Shown here piece by piece: positions 8,711 to 16,041 of a stretch of DNA of 32,811 nucleotides. Numbering within the stretch: the stretch's first letter is position 1; the number at the start of each line of letters is the position of its first letter. The position numbers and the translations under genes were made by a program. Source of the stretch: Bdellovibrionaceae bacterium UBA6776 (lineage in GTDB: Bacteria > Bdellovibrionota > Bdellovibrionia > Bdellovibrionales > UBA1609); contig DKGG01000060.1 in NCBI GenBank assembly GCA_002453155.1, positions 1 to 32,811 on the forward strand, read 5' to 3'. The notes beneath the pieces were generated by a model. That model worked only from the letters and a program-made list of their open reading frames with translations, was not told the DNA's origin and ran no database searches.

Positions 8711-9258
8711 TACGAAGCCGCCTTCATGTCAGGATGAACTTCGGTGTCGGAGTTGCGAATCAACTCGTTGGTTTTTTTCAGGCGATCACTGACCAGTGTA
8801 GAAAGGGATCTAAAAATCAACGCGGCTGCGTGGGGATCCACCTGGACCATGCGATTCAAATCGGTGCGGTAAAGTGCCAATGCTTTTGTGGGCTTTAAAG
8901 CCGTTGCGGATGCAGATCTGGGAGTGTCATCGAGGAGCGCAAGTTCTCCAAAAAAATGGCCCTTCTCAAGCCGAGCTAAAACCGTGTGCGTGTGCTCTTC
9001 AAACAGATCAATTTCCACAGCGCCTTCCACCAAAACAAAAAGCGCAGCACCTGGCTGCCCTTGAGTGAAAACGCTTTCTCCGCGGTCATAGGTGCGCTCG
9101 AACATCACTTCAGAAATGCGGCGAAGTTGCCAGAATGACAGGTCTTTGAAAAACGGCAAACCTCTTAGAAACTCCAAACGCTCCACATCGGTGGAACCAC
9201 CGGTCCATTTGCCGAGCATTTGCCAAAAGATTTTTTCCGCACGAAGACGTTTGAGCAT
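8710..9258 (-). CDS. Cyclic-nucleotide-binding domain protein without DNA-binding domain
   Basis: 182 residues with a single CNMP-binding domain (about 30-150). Visible features are the lead-in FLRGLPFFKDLS, the beta-roll (GESVFTQGQPGAALFVLVEG) and the phosphate-binding cassette GELALLDDTPRSASA. The glutamate and arginine that hold cAMP or cGMP in Crp-like proteins are present. No helix-turn-helix follows, so it is not a Crp/Fnr regulator. It probably works as a ligand-binding partner; tight coupling to the AI-2E permease (stop overlapping start) suggests it gates or controls that permease. Confidence 0.85.
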   Translation of the reverse strand: MLKRLRAEKIFWQMLGKWTGGSTDVERLEFLRGLPFFKDLSFWQLRRISEVMFERTYDRGESVFTQGQPGAALFVLVEGAVEIDLFEEHTHTVLARLEKGHFFGELALLDDTPRSASATALKPTKALALYRTDLNRMVQVDPHAAALIFRSLSTLVSDRLKKTNELIRNSDTEVHPDMKAAS

Positions 9259-9316
9259 ACGCCTTCATCGGAATTTTCAAGGGGAATTTTGACTCGCCGT
9301 TGGTCTTAAAGATCTG

Positions 9317-10684
9317 CTATCGAGTGATTTTCAACGTCTTTCGAAACAACACTTTGTCTTTGCCCTGAGACTCGACCTCGATGCTTTTTACCGACTTTCC
9401 GCTGGGACCTGAATGGAAAGTGAATGTGGAAAAATTAAACTCCCCGTCCACTCCAATCAACTGATTGGGGCTGGGATCCCTTTTGAATGCGCCTGGGTAC
9501 ATGTTGGCGTGAATGCCGCTGGTGGTGACTTCAAAAGTTTTAAAGCCCGTATGTTTTTTTGCAACTTTCATGATTTCGGTTAAGTGCCTGTCTCCGCTGA
9601 CAAAAAACACTTTGGCTTTTTTGGATTTTAGCTTTTGAAGAAAATTTTTAAAATCTTCAGGTTGGTTTCCTTCAAAAGATTCAAATTTGTGATAGCCGCC
9701 AAACCACTGATCACCGCTCACAAGAACGCTCAGTTTTTTAGGGTTTAGATTTTGAAACAACCACTCTGATTGCTCTTTGCCAAAGTGAGTTTGAGACGTG
9801 CGGAAACTGCGATCATCCAAAAGAAAGACATCCACTTTTGAAAATCGAATCACCGAAGACACCCCAGGACCTTTTTCCGCAAAGCTTTTCCCCAGATTTT
9901 CCACCGGAAAAAACTGAGTGAAGAATTTTGTGACTTCAGATTTGTAAGCAAAATCTTCGCCGCCATTGTTGCTTCCATAGTCATGGTCATCCCAAACGCT
10001 AAAAGTGGGGATCAGTTTTTTCATTCGAAAATTCAGTAGATCTTGTCGAGTTTGGATGTAGCGTCCCTCTAGGTTTTTAGGAGTAATCAAAGCTCTATAA
10101 GCTTCGCCGTCTCCGGGCTTTATTTTTTTGTGAGTGAGCACATCCAAATGGGCATCTGCATAGACATTGTCGCCAATCAAAAAGAGCGCATCGGGATTTT
10201 TCTCCCACACGTGGTTCCACATGATCTTTTGAACTTCTGGGAATTGATCGTCCATGCAGGAGGCAATCACCACTTTCAGATTGTTTTGTTTCGCAGGGAG
10301 AAATGAAAATTCCCGAGTGTCCACAAGCTCTCCGGAACTTTTAAGAACGTAGAGCTTTAAGGGATTTTGATCACCTTTGACCTCTATGCGGAACTCATCC
10401 ATGACCTGATCTGAGTGATATTTAAGAGCTTGGGTGCGTGGGTCCACCCAGTGCTGATAAGTTTTCCCTTGGATAAAATATCGGTAGGAGTCTTTTTTGG
10501 GGTGAAGGACGCGAAACACTGTTTCCGTGGGGGAGGTCGGCCCCTGAAGAATGGGAAGGGCTCCGAATTTTTGAGATTGAGAGCTTGAGACCAACTGGCT
10601 TTCAACCTGCGCCCAGTCCACCGGCTTGGACGCACAAGCCACCATCCCTATCAATACCCAAGCCAACATCATCGCTTTGAACAT
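9317..10684 (-). CDS. PhoD-like alkaline phosphatase / metallophosphoesterase lipoprotein
   Basis: 455 residues from ATG 10684, which has AGGAG 7 nt upstream; the frame is open further upstream, but that would run into the rpsN terminator. The N-terminus is a hydrophobic signal ending in VAC, consistent with a lipoprotein. The catalytic domain shows the PhoD pattern: SCMDDQ, LIGDNVYADAH, WDDHDYGSNNGGED, LVSGDQWFGGYH and FVSGDRHLTEI, which supply the metal-binding Asp, Asn and His residues. PhoD enzymes hydrolyse phosphodiesters and phosphomonoesters outside the cytoplasm, which suits release of phosphate from nucleic acids or lipids. Confidence 0.88.
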   Translation of the reverse strand: MFKAMMLAWVLIGMVACASKPVDWAQVESQLVSSSQSQKFGALPILQGPTSPTETVFRVLHPKKDSYRYFIQGKTYQHWVDPRTQALKYHSDQVMDEFRIEVKGDQNPLKLYVLKSSGELVDTREFSFLPAKQNNLKVVIASCMDDQFPEVQKIMWNHVWEKNPDALFLIGDNVYADAHLDVLTHKKIKPGDGEAYRALITPKNLEGRYIQTRQDLLNFRMKKLIPTFSVWDDHDYGSNNGGEDFAYKSEVTKFFTQFFPVENLGKSFAEKGPGVSSVIRFSKVDVFLLDDRSFRTSQTHFGKEQSEWLFQNLNPKKLSVLVSGDQWFGGYHKFESFEGNQPEDFKNFLQKLKSKKAKVFFVSGDRHLTEIMKVAKKHTGFKTFEVTTSGIHANMYPGAFKRDPSPNQLIGVDGEFNFSTFTFHSGPSGKSVKSIEVESQGKDKVLFRKTLKITR

Positions 10685-10724
10685 CGCACTCTCCTCTTCC
10701 CATTTAGGCATTTCATTTAGGCGC

Positions 10725-10755
10725 CACGCACCTTTTGGTAGCACAGATGCGTTAA
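10725..10755. repeat. AACGCA/TGCGTTAA-type inverted repeat upstream of phoD-like gene
   Basis: ACGCA and TGCGT arms flank a centre of about 18 nt, and the right arm reads TGCGTTAA. The right arm is shared with elements at 10825-10846 and 13194-13222. It lies in the 5' region of the PhoD-like gene and may form a hairpin in its leader. Confidence 0.35.
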
Positions 10756-10824
10756 CTCGAGGATTCCTCTCTCCCATGACACGACGGGTGAAGAGAAAGG
10801 TGCCCCCAAAAAAGACCAGCTTCG

Positions 10825-10846
10825 AAATCTGTAATCGGTGCGTTAA
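10825..10846. repeat. Half copy of a dispersed repeat (AATCTGTAATC-GGTGCGTTAA)
   Basis: This stretch matches the element at 13194-13222: its GGTGCGTTAA equals the right half, and AATCTGTAATC is the reverse complement of that element's centre (GATTACAGATT). It lies about 140 bp upstream of the PhoD-like start, a distance close to that of the 13194 element from mepA. Confidence 0.4.
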
Positions 10847-10856
10847 ATTGGAGGCA

Positions 10857-10888
10857 TAAAAAAAGGCCTCTGAGTCAGAAGCCTTTAA
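10857..10888 (-). terminator. Rho-independent terminator of rpsN
   Basis: On the minus strand AAAGGC, a short inner stem and loop, and GCCTTT are followed by a T run. It sits about 35 nt after the rpsN stop, which fits a single-gene transcript. It is also why the PhoD-like gene is given its shorter start. Confidence 0.85.
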
Positions 10889-10921
10889 AACAAATCTCAA
10901 AATTTTTAAATCAGACGGGTC

Positions 10922-11227
10922 TTACCAAGAAGACTTGGTCACTCCAGGTAGAAGACCTTTGTGAGCCAATTCTCTAAACGCCAAACGAGAAAGCATAAAC
11001 TTTCTGTAAACGGCACGAGGACGGCCTGTCAGATGACAACGGGTCACCACTCGAGTGGGTGAAGTGTCACGAGGCATTTTTTGAAGTTTCAATCGAGCGG
11101 CATCGCGCTCTTCATCAGAAAGTTTCATATCTACAGCTTTTTTACGAAGTTCGGCACGAATAGGGCCCCACTTGTCAGAAAGCTTTTTACGTCGTTCGTT
11201 CTTTTTAACCATGCTCAACTTTGCCAT
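10922..11227 (-). CDS. rpsN: 30S ribosomal protein S14
   Basis: 101 residues, the normal length for the long bacterial S14. It starts MAKLSMVKKNERRKK and ends with RCHLTGRPRAVYRKFMLSRL, REL and GLLPGVTKSSW, all diagnostic for S14. Only one cysteine is present, so this is the form without a zinc ribbon. It is not next to other ribosomal genes but stands alone with its own promoter (11281-11309) and terminator (10857-10888). GGGAG lies upstream of ATG 11227. Confidence 0.96.
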   Translation of the reverse strand: MAKLSMVKKNERRKKLSDKWGPIRAELRKKAVDMKLSDEERDAARLKLQKMPRDTSPTRVVTRCHLTGRPRAVYRKFMLSRLAFRELAHKGLLPGVTKSSW

Positions 11228-11280
11228 GAATCTCCCGCTTTTCTCGCTTAGAAGTCGAATCTCTTCGCTAAAGCATAGAA

Positions 11281-11309
11281 ACCTAATGGACTTGGGGGCC
11301 TTGAGTCAA
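11281..11309 (-). promoter_or_regulatory. Putative promoter of rpsN
   Basis: On the minus strand TTGACT (11309-11304) and TTAGGT (11286-11281) are separated by 17 bp. The leader to the ATG at 11227 would be about 45 nt. The -35 is good and the -10 moderate. Confidence 0.4.
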
Positions 11310-11323
11310 GAGCTAATGGCAAA

Positions 11324-13051
11324 TTAGCAGCCCAGGCCCTTTCGAGGCAATGGTCGCGGGGTACAGCCCTCTGTTCCCGGGCAATGAAACCGCACGTGGA
11401 TGTGATGGTGGTGACCCCCCACATGGTAGTAAGAGCGCAAAGTTCTGGCTCCGCAGGAGTTTCCACTCAAATCCTCACCTATCTTTTTAGCATATTTGCA
11501 CATGCGGGTCTTGATGTGCCTGTCGATAAAAATGGCGTTGATCGGAGAGCTTCCATTGTACTTTGCACAGACCAGCTGCTTGGAAAACTCCCACAGACGC
11601 TCCTCATCCAACTTGTTGCTGTGACGGCCCGACTTCGGATCATAGGCCACCCAAAAAGACCGCGTATAAGAGGTCTTATGAGGGAAGGCGATGTCCGCAT
11701 CCAGTCCGTTTTGATGGCTCTTGTGGCGCCCAAGACGCCCTCCATTCTTCGCAGACAAATGGCCCACCGAAATGGGGGGACGATTGGGGTACTTGGCTTC
11801 CGTGGCCTTTGCCGCCTCCAAAATGTACTGAATGGTGATGTCCGCCGCATAAACGGGATTTCGAGAACTTCTATCCCTTCGAGTGACCCCGTCCGCGTCC
11901 AACGGAAAGGTGGAGGCGCGAACCAGGGAGCCTCGGTTGTAAAGTCTCATGGCCTGAGGAACCGAGCGGGTTAAAATGTCCGTGGCAAATTTTTCGATCC
12001 CACGAATGGCGAAGTCCGAAGAAGTTTTGGGTGCGGGAGTTTGCGTGGGCCCCGGCGCCAACAGTGCGGCTTTAAAATCTGTGCCGGAGTTTTCCTCCAC
12101 ATCTTCTGCATCTTGATCCGGAGGGAGAAGCTCATCATCGCCGCCCTCTTTTGCTTTTGGCTGGCCGGGCTGAACAGGCACCGCTTGGTGATCAAGAGAC
12201 AAAAAGTCCAAATAGACATCATCATTTTCTTCACCGGCATCCACCTCTTGAAGCTCTCCCAAATCACTTAAAACTTCTTGCGGACCCAACTCTGTGGGTG
12301 GCTCAAGAGGTTCTTCTGTTTCAGAGGGATTTTTAATTTTGTCTTTGAGTGGAGGACGCGCTCCCACAGAGACCGCTCCGCGCTCAAAGTGAAGTTCCAA
12401 AACTTCTCCGTTGTACAGGTAGTAAAACCTCACGGCGACCTTTTCACACACATTCACATCTAAGCAGATCGCAGTGGCCTGAATCCGTCTTTCGGAGCGC
12501 AGTTTTTCATCGATGGGAAATAGATCATTCGAAGACCAAAGGGTGGCTCCGGGATTGAAAGTCCCCTCAAGATCGATGGCCTCTAAAAGCTCGCCGTTTT
12601 TATTCAGCTGCCCTTTGAAGCGCATTTTCTTTTGATCCAAATCCACAGTGAAACTAAAGCCCTTCAATTCAAAGTTTTGAGCCTTTTCCGCCAAATGAAT
12701 TCCGCTGGTGGGCTGGCCGTAATACTTTCGCTCTTCTTCAATTTTTTGAACGGCTTTGGGGGGAGCTTTGTAGGGTTTAACTTCGATGGTTTTCTTACCT
12801 TCGAAGAAGGGTTTTTCATCCATCAGAGCGGCTTGAGATTTTTTGCCGGCATTGTCCATTTCTAATTTTGGAGTGGGAACTTTCGGATCAAAGGGCTGAT
12901 CCAAAATCGTGGAGCCATTTTTCACAACGGGATTTTGAGCCTCGAAAGCGGGAGCACACCCGACAACCGCCGCACCTAAAACTCCAAGAGCCCCCCAAAG
13001 AAGAAACTTTGAATTTCGGCCTTTTCCAGAGGTTTGATTTGCAATCTTCAT
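11324..13051 (-). CDS. mepA: Penicillin-insensitive murein endopeptidase-like lipoprotein (MepA / peptidase M74)
   Basis: 575 residues from ATG 13051; GGGAG lies 4 nt before it, and a TTG eight codons upstream lacks a site. A signal with lipobox VVGC predicts a lipoprotein. Residues to about 350 form an extended, acidic and proline-rich region not present in E. coli MepA. The C-terminal 215 or so residues carry the M74 signature: PISVGHLSAKNGGRLGRHKSHQ with NGLDADIAF, then GGHHHHIHVRFHCP near the end. These His and Asp residues bind zinc. MepA cleaves D-alanyl-meso-diaminopimelyl cross-links. The long N-terminal region is unusual and may tether the enzyme to a partner or target. Confidence 0.9.
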   Translation of the reverse strand: MKIANQTSGKGRNSKFLLWGALGVLGAAVVGCAPAFEAQNPVVKNGSTILDQPFDPKVPTPKLEMDNAGKKSQAALMDEKPFFEGKKTIEVKPYKAPPKAVQKIEEERKYYGQPTSGIHLAEKAQNFELKGFSFTVDLDQKKMRFKGQLNKNGELLEAIDLEGTFNPGATLWSSNDLFPIDEKLRSERRIQATAICLDVNVCEKVAVRFYYLYNGEVLELHFERGAVSVGARPPLKDKIKNPSETEEPLEPPTELGPQEVLSDLGELQEVDAGEENDDVYLDFLSLDHQAVPVQPGQPKAKEGGDDELLPPDQDAEDVEENSGTDFKAALLAPGPTQTPAPKTSSDFAIRGIEKFATDILTRSVPQAMRLYNRGSLVRASTFPLDADGVTRRDRSSRNPVYAADITIQYILEAAKATEAKYPNRPPISVGHLSAKNGGRLGRHKSHQNGLDADIAFPHKTSYTRSFWVAYDPKSGRHSNKLDEERLWEFSKQLVCAKYNGSSPINAIFIDRHIKTRMCKYAKKIGEDLSGNSCGARTLRSYYHVGGHHHHIHVRFHCPGTEGCTPRPLPRKGLGC

Positions 13052-13193
13052 AGAGCTCCCTTTGTCCGTCCTCAAAGGGTTGCGAATCCGAGGCCAGCCC
13101 GCAGCCCCTCTAATGCTCTAATTTTGATTTGAACCCTAGGGATTTGTAGCTCTTGTCCAAAGCTCTTTAAATGCGCCGATCTTTGTCACCGCC

Positions 13194-13222
13194 AACGCAC
13201 GGATTACAGATTTTGGTGCGTT
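13194..13222. repeat. Inverted repeat AACGCAC ... GTGCGTT upstream of mepA-like gene
   Basis: Perfect 7-bp arms flank a 15-nt centre containing GGATTACAGATTTT. Parts recur at 10825-10846 and 10725-10755. It lies about 145 bp before the mepA-like ATG and could be a leader hairpin, an operator or a dispersed palindromic repeat. Confidence 0.45.
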
Positions 13223-13292
13223 AATGCGGCTGCGGAGGACTGATCGATTTTAAAGTTAAATTTGAGATTTGTGGGATGGCTTTGAGCGCCTA

Positions 13293-13361
13293 AAGAAAAA
13301 AGGCGATGGGAAGCATCCTTGCTTCCATACGAGGTTTCCTGCCTTCCATCGCCCCCCCACA
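13293..13361 (-). ncRNA. Putative small RNA of about 65-70 nt ending in a terminator
   Basis: On the minus strand, a candidate promoter TTGTCT (13397-13392), 18 bp, TATGCT (13373-13368) leads into a G-rich start (GTGGGGGGGC). An outer stem GGCGATGG/CCATCGCC (13302-13309 with 13346-13353) encloses a perfect inner hairpin GGAAGC/GCTTCC, and a T run follows (13292-13301). No reading frame of note lies inside. It could instead be an attenuator in a longer leader reaching mepA. The promoter is a weak prediction; the terminator is stronger. Confidence 0.45.
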
Positions 13362-13451
13362 TTTCAAAGCATAGGAAAAAGTCTGGGGGCGAGACAAGTG
13401 ATTTTGTCCTCGCAAAAAAGTCTAGGTCTTTGGTCTAGTGGAGAGTGAAAT

Positions 13452-13486
13452 AAAAAAAGGCCAGAACCGTTTTTCAGATTCTGGCC
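13452..13486 (-). terminator. Rho-independent terminator of the structured RNA
   Basis: GGCCAGAA and TTCTGGCC form a perfect 8-bp stem with a 12-nt loop, followed on the minus strand by seven T. Its left arm overlaps the outer stem of the structured RNA by GGCC, so the two folds compete. Confidence 0.85.
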
Positions 13487-13558
13487 TAGAGATCTTATGC
13501 AACAAAAAGTCACCGAGATCTTAAAGTGTCTTTATGAAACGTTTCATAAAGTAACACT

Positions 13559-13603
13559 TTAAGAAGCGGTCACCTCCTGTTGCGTACACATGTCATAACT
13601 CAT
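13559..13603 (-). CDS. Possible 14-residue leader peptide
   Basis: ATG at 13603 has GGAGG 8 nt upstream, an ideal ribosome site, and encodes MSYDMCTQQEVTAS before TAA at the base of the long hairpin. Its codons for QEV overlap the second Shine-Dalgarno sequence. Translation of this peptide would open the hairpin, as leader peptides do in attenuators. No coding signature can be judged at this length. Confidence 0.25.
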   Translation of the reverse strand: MSYDMCTQQEVTAS

Positions 13604-13838
13604 ACGCACCACCTCCTCTCTAGGCCCAATAGAACCTGAGTTTTAGTTTATCAAAAAGTTGGACATTTTCGGCAAAAATATTCGCCGAGTCATAATTCAT
13701 TTTGAATAGAGTCTTTCCCATCAACTTCCCTTTAGCCAGACTGGGCTTTGATCGATAAAACTCTTAATTGCATGTACGCGCCTGCTCCAGACCCCCTCTC
13801 CGGTCCAAACGTTTTTAAAGCCTTAATAAGGAGGCGCT

Positions 13839-14921
13839 ATGCGATTTCAGACAAAAATGATTTTTGCCACATTGCTTGTTTCTGTTTTGGGAGTGGGATG
13901 CTCTCCAAAGGAAGCCTCTTATTCCATTCTTTCTACGAATCAAGAGTTCAGCCAAGCCACTCAAGACAACAAGGTGGACGTGCTGTGGGTGATCGACAAC
14001 TCTGGATCCATGGCCCCTTCTCAACAAAACCTTGCGGACAACTTTCCGTCCTTTATTCAAAATTTCGAAAATGCAAAGTTTGACTTTAACATTGCGGTCA
14101 CAACCTCTGATGCCTTCAAAGGTCTTCCTGAACACTCCCAAGACTATGACGTGAACAACCCCTATTGGGAAAACTTGCCCGCCGAGTACAAATCTAGGTT
14201 CCGCGATGGACTTGGAGCCACTCACTCGGGCTACTACATCTTGAATCCGCTCACTCCAAATCTTCACAACAATTTCATCACCAACATCATGCAGGGAACC
14301 AGCGGAAGCGGTGACGAGCGCAGCCTTCAAAGTATGAAAGCTGCCTTGAACAGTTCACTGAATGCCGGCTTCCTAAGACCTGGGGTGTTCCTCGCCGTGA
14401 TCATTGTGACCGACGAAGAGGACTTCTCTCACCCTGGAAACACCCTGGTCGAAAACTACAGCTACCCCACTTTGTACACTGTGGATTCTTACAAAGAGTA
14501 CTTGGACAACCTCACGCTTTCCTCGGAGCAAAAACGCAATTACAGCGTAAACTCGGTGACCATTCAGGATTTGAATGACCCCACCTGTGCCGGTCAATTG
14601 CACGCAGTTTCTAAAGTTCCCCTTCGCATTCACGAGTTGGTCGACAAGTCCGGCGGAAAAAGAGCCAATCTTTGCGGTGATTTTGCCAATGAATTGGATG
14701 GCTTGGCCGGAAACATTGTCCAATTGGCTGCACAATTTAGCCTCGGCGGAGCCAATCCTGTCCCCTCAACCATTAAAGTGTTTGTGGACGGTGCGGAACT
14801 TCCAGCCAGCGACTGGACCTACATTGAGGCTTCAAACGCCATTCAATTTTCCGAAGGCCACGTCCCCCCATCTGGCTCAGACATCAACGTGACCTTTGAC
14901 CCCAAAGAAGTAACCTTCTAA
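13839..14921 (+). CDS. von Willebrand factor A domain lipoprotein
   Basis: 360 residues. The signal ends in lipobox LGVGC, so it is probably lipid-anchored. The vWA fold starts at about residue 45 with the metal-site motif VLWVIDNSGSM (DxSxS) and includes a later acidic strand VIIVTDEEDF. The last 60 residues look like an extra beta domain. vWA domains bind protein partners through a metal ion, often in adhesion or in assembly of surface complexes. GGAGG lies 4 nt before ATG 13839. The next gene follows after 9 nt, so they likely share a transcript. Confidence 0.85.
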   Translation: MRFQTKMIFATLLVSVLGVGCSPKEASYSILSTNQEFSQATQDNKVDVLWVIDNSGSMAPSQQNLADNFPSFIQNFENAKFDFNIAVTTSDAFKGLPEHSQDYDVNNPYWENLPAEYKSRFRDGLGATHSGYYILNPLTPNLHNNFITNIMQGTSGSGDERSLQSMKAALNSSLNAGFLRPGVFLAVIIVTDEEDFSHPGNTLVENYSYPTLYTVDSYKEYLDNLTLSSEQKRNYSVNSVTIQDLNDPTCAGQLHAVSKVPLRIHELVDKSGGKRANLCGDFANELDGLAGNIVQLAAQFSLGGANPVPSTIKVFVDGAELPASDWTYIEASNAIQFSEGHVPPSGSDINVTFDPKEVTF

Positions 14922-14930
14922 TGTAGGGGA

Positions 14931-16010
14931 ATGAACCTCTACAAGAAGGCGCTTTTTATCAGCGCCGCCGTTTTTTTTGCTGCGGGAATTTTCTGGGGCT
15001 TTCAAAAGGGCCCCTTGTTTCAAACGGAATCTTCCAAGAAATCTCTGCGTATGCTCTGCAAAGAAGAGTGGATCCCTCAAACGGCTTTGGATCAGATCGA
15101 AAAAGAACTCAACGTCTCTATTGTTCGGGAAGACTTCGAAAACTGGTCCAAATATTTAAGCCTTCTTGCAAACTCCCAAGGCGAGTACGACCTGATCTGC
15201 GCCCATTCTTTTTTGGCCAAAGACCTTTCTGAAACCCAATGGTTGGACAATTTCAATTACATGAAACTTGAGGGTTTAAAAAGAGTGGCTCCGGAATTTC
15301 GCGGCCTGCCCTTTGACGAACAGCAAACTCACTTTGTGCCTTTGGGCTGGAGTTTGAATGGATATGCATTTAAAAAAGACTCCAAACTTCCCCACTCCTG
15401 GAAGAACCTTTGGCCCGGTCACGGCAAACAACTCTCCATGAACCACCCCAGCCTTGAAATGTATGTGCGCATGAAGGATGAGGACTTGGAAATCGATCCT
15501 CAAAAACAAGGACGCTACAATCGAGACCCCAAATCCGATGTGGAAAAATTTATTTCTCGCCTGGGCTCCATCCATCACCCGGGAAAAAAGCTCACTGAGG
15601 AGGAATTAAAATCCCGCGAGGTTTTTCAGGTGTCCAACTCGCAAATTGCGGACTCCGAACTCCTAAAGAAGAACTTTAACTTTGAAGCATTGGAAGATGG
15701 TTCGAACATTTGGTTTCTTTTGATTGGAGTGGGTTCCAAAAGCTCTCAAAAAGAACAGGCCCGTCAGGTCATCAACCACTTTTTGCTTCCAGAGATCTCT
15801 GACACGCTTCATGTGAAAAGCGGATTCGCCCATGTGTTGTCGTATTTCAACGACCGCCCTCACGTGCCCGTGGAGCTGAAGGCCACCTACATTCGACAGT
15901 TTCCACTGCGGCATTTGAAGTTTCCAGATTTGAGCCTTGAGGGCCTTCCCCAGTGGGAAAGCTACGTGGACACCGCTCTTCAAGAGTCCGGCCTTCGTAC
16001 GAAGGACTAG
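14931..16010 (+). CDS. Periplasmic solute-binding protein, PotD-like (type 2 fold)
   Basis: 359 residues with an N-terminal signal or anchor segment (about 6-24). The body resembles polyamine/iron-type periplasmic binding proteins: an early strand SLRMLCKEEWIP, then YDLICAHSFLAKDL, then VPLGWSLNGYAFKKD, and a helix-rich C-terminus. No ABC permease or ATPase genes are nearby, so it may serve a distant transporter or act as a sensor. The ribosome site is poor (TAGGGGA directly before ATG), suggesting coupling to the vWA gene 9 nt upstream. The ligand cannot be predicted. Confidence 0.65.
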   Translation: MNLYKKALFISAAVFFAAGIFWGFQKGPLFQTESSKKSLRMLCKEEWIPQTALDQIEKELNVSIVREDFENWSKYLSLLANSQGEYDLICAHSFLAKDLSETQWLDNFNYMKLEGLKRVAPEFRGLPFDEQQTHFVPLGWSLNGYAFKKDSKLPHSWKNLWPGHGKQLSMNHPSLEMYVRMKDEDLEIDPQKQGRYNRDPKSDVEKFISRLGSIHHPGKKLTEEELKSREVFQVSNSQIADSELLKKNFNFEALEDGSNIWFLLIGVGSKSSQKEQARQVINHFLLPEISDTLHVKSGFAHVLSYFNDRPHVPVELKATYIRQFPLRHLKFPDLSLEGLPQWESYVDTALQESGLRTKD

Positions 16011-16041
16011 TTGAGTTTTCAGGGCGCCCACATCAGAAGGG

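Larger units (their letters stand above)
13452..13630 (-). ncRNA. Putative structured RNA or attenuator with two perfect Shine-Dalgarno sequences
   Basis: Read on the minus strand, an outer stem GGCCTAGAGA/TCTCTAGGCC (13626-13617 with 13492-13483) encloses two parts. One is a hairpin TGCGTA/TACGCA. The other is a long arm: GCAAC/GTTGC, AGGAG against TTTTT (A-U and G-U pairs), GTGACCG against CGGTGAC, then a 21-bp stem with a 2-nt bulge centred on AAAC-GTTT at 13540. A terminator follows (13486-13452) whose left arm shares GGCC with the outer stem. AGGAGGTG occurs twice (13617-13610 and 13578-13571). The G-U pairs and the T run indicate that the minus strand is the RNA. A possible promoter is TTGATA, 17 bp, TATTGG upstream. 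I do not recognise the family. Confidence 0.5.
13052..13838. other. 787-bp region without a standard gene; holds structured RNAs
   Basis: No reading frame of normal size with a ribosome site was found here. From left to right it contains an AACGCAC inverted repeat (13194-13222), a terminator-ended hairpin element (13293-13361), a short hairpin (13389-13413), and a large folded element with its terminator (13452-13630). It then leads into the ribosome site of the vWA gene. Both folded elements point to the minus strand. Confidence 0.7.

Noticed and set aside
11384..11974. 196-codon plus frame opposite the MepA catalytic domain
   Set aside because: The opposite strand holds an intact zinc peptidase motif set; this frame has no start signal and no recognisable domain.
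13389..13413. GCGAG/CTCGC hairpin as a terminator
   Set aside because: The A run on the plus strand gives T before, not after, the stem on the minus strand, and on the plus strand there is no T run, so it does not fit an intrinsic terminator.
13483..13626. MITE or mobile palindromic element
   Set aside because: The large palindrome has no target-site duplication that I could see, and the G-U pairs, Shine-Dalgarno sequences and terminator fit a minus-strand RNA better. It stays a possible alternative.
13748..14083. 111-codon frame covering the start of the vWA gene
   Set aside because: No ribosome site and no domain; the vWA frame has GGAGG, a lipobox and a metal-site motif.
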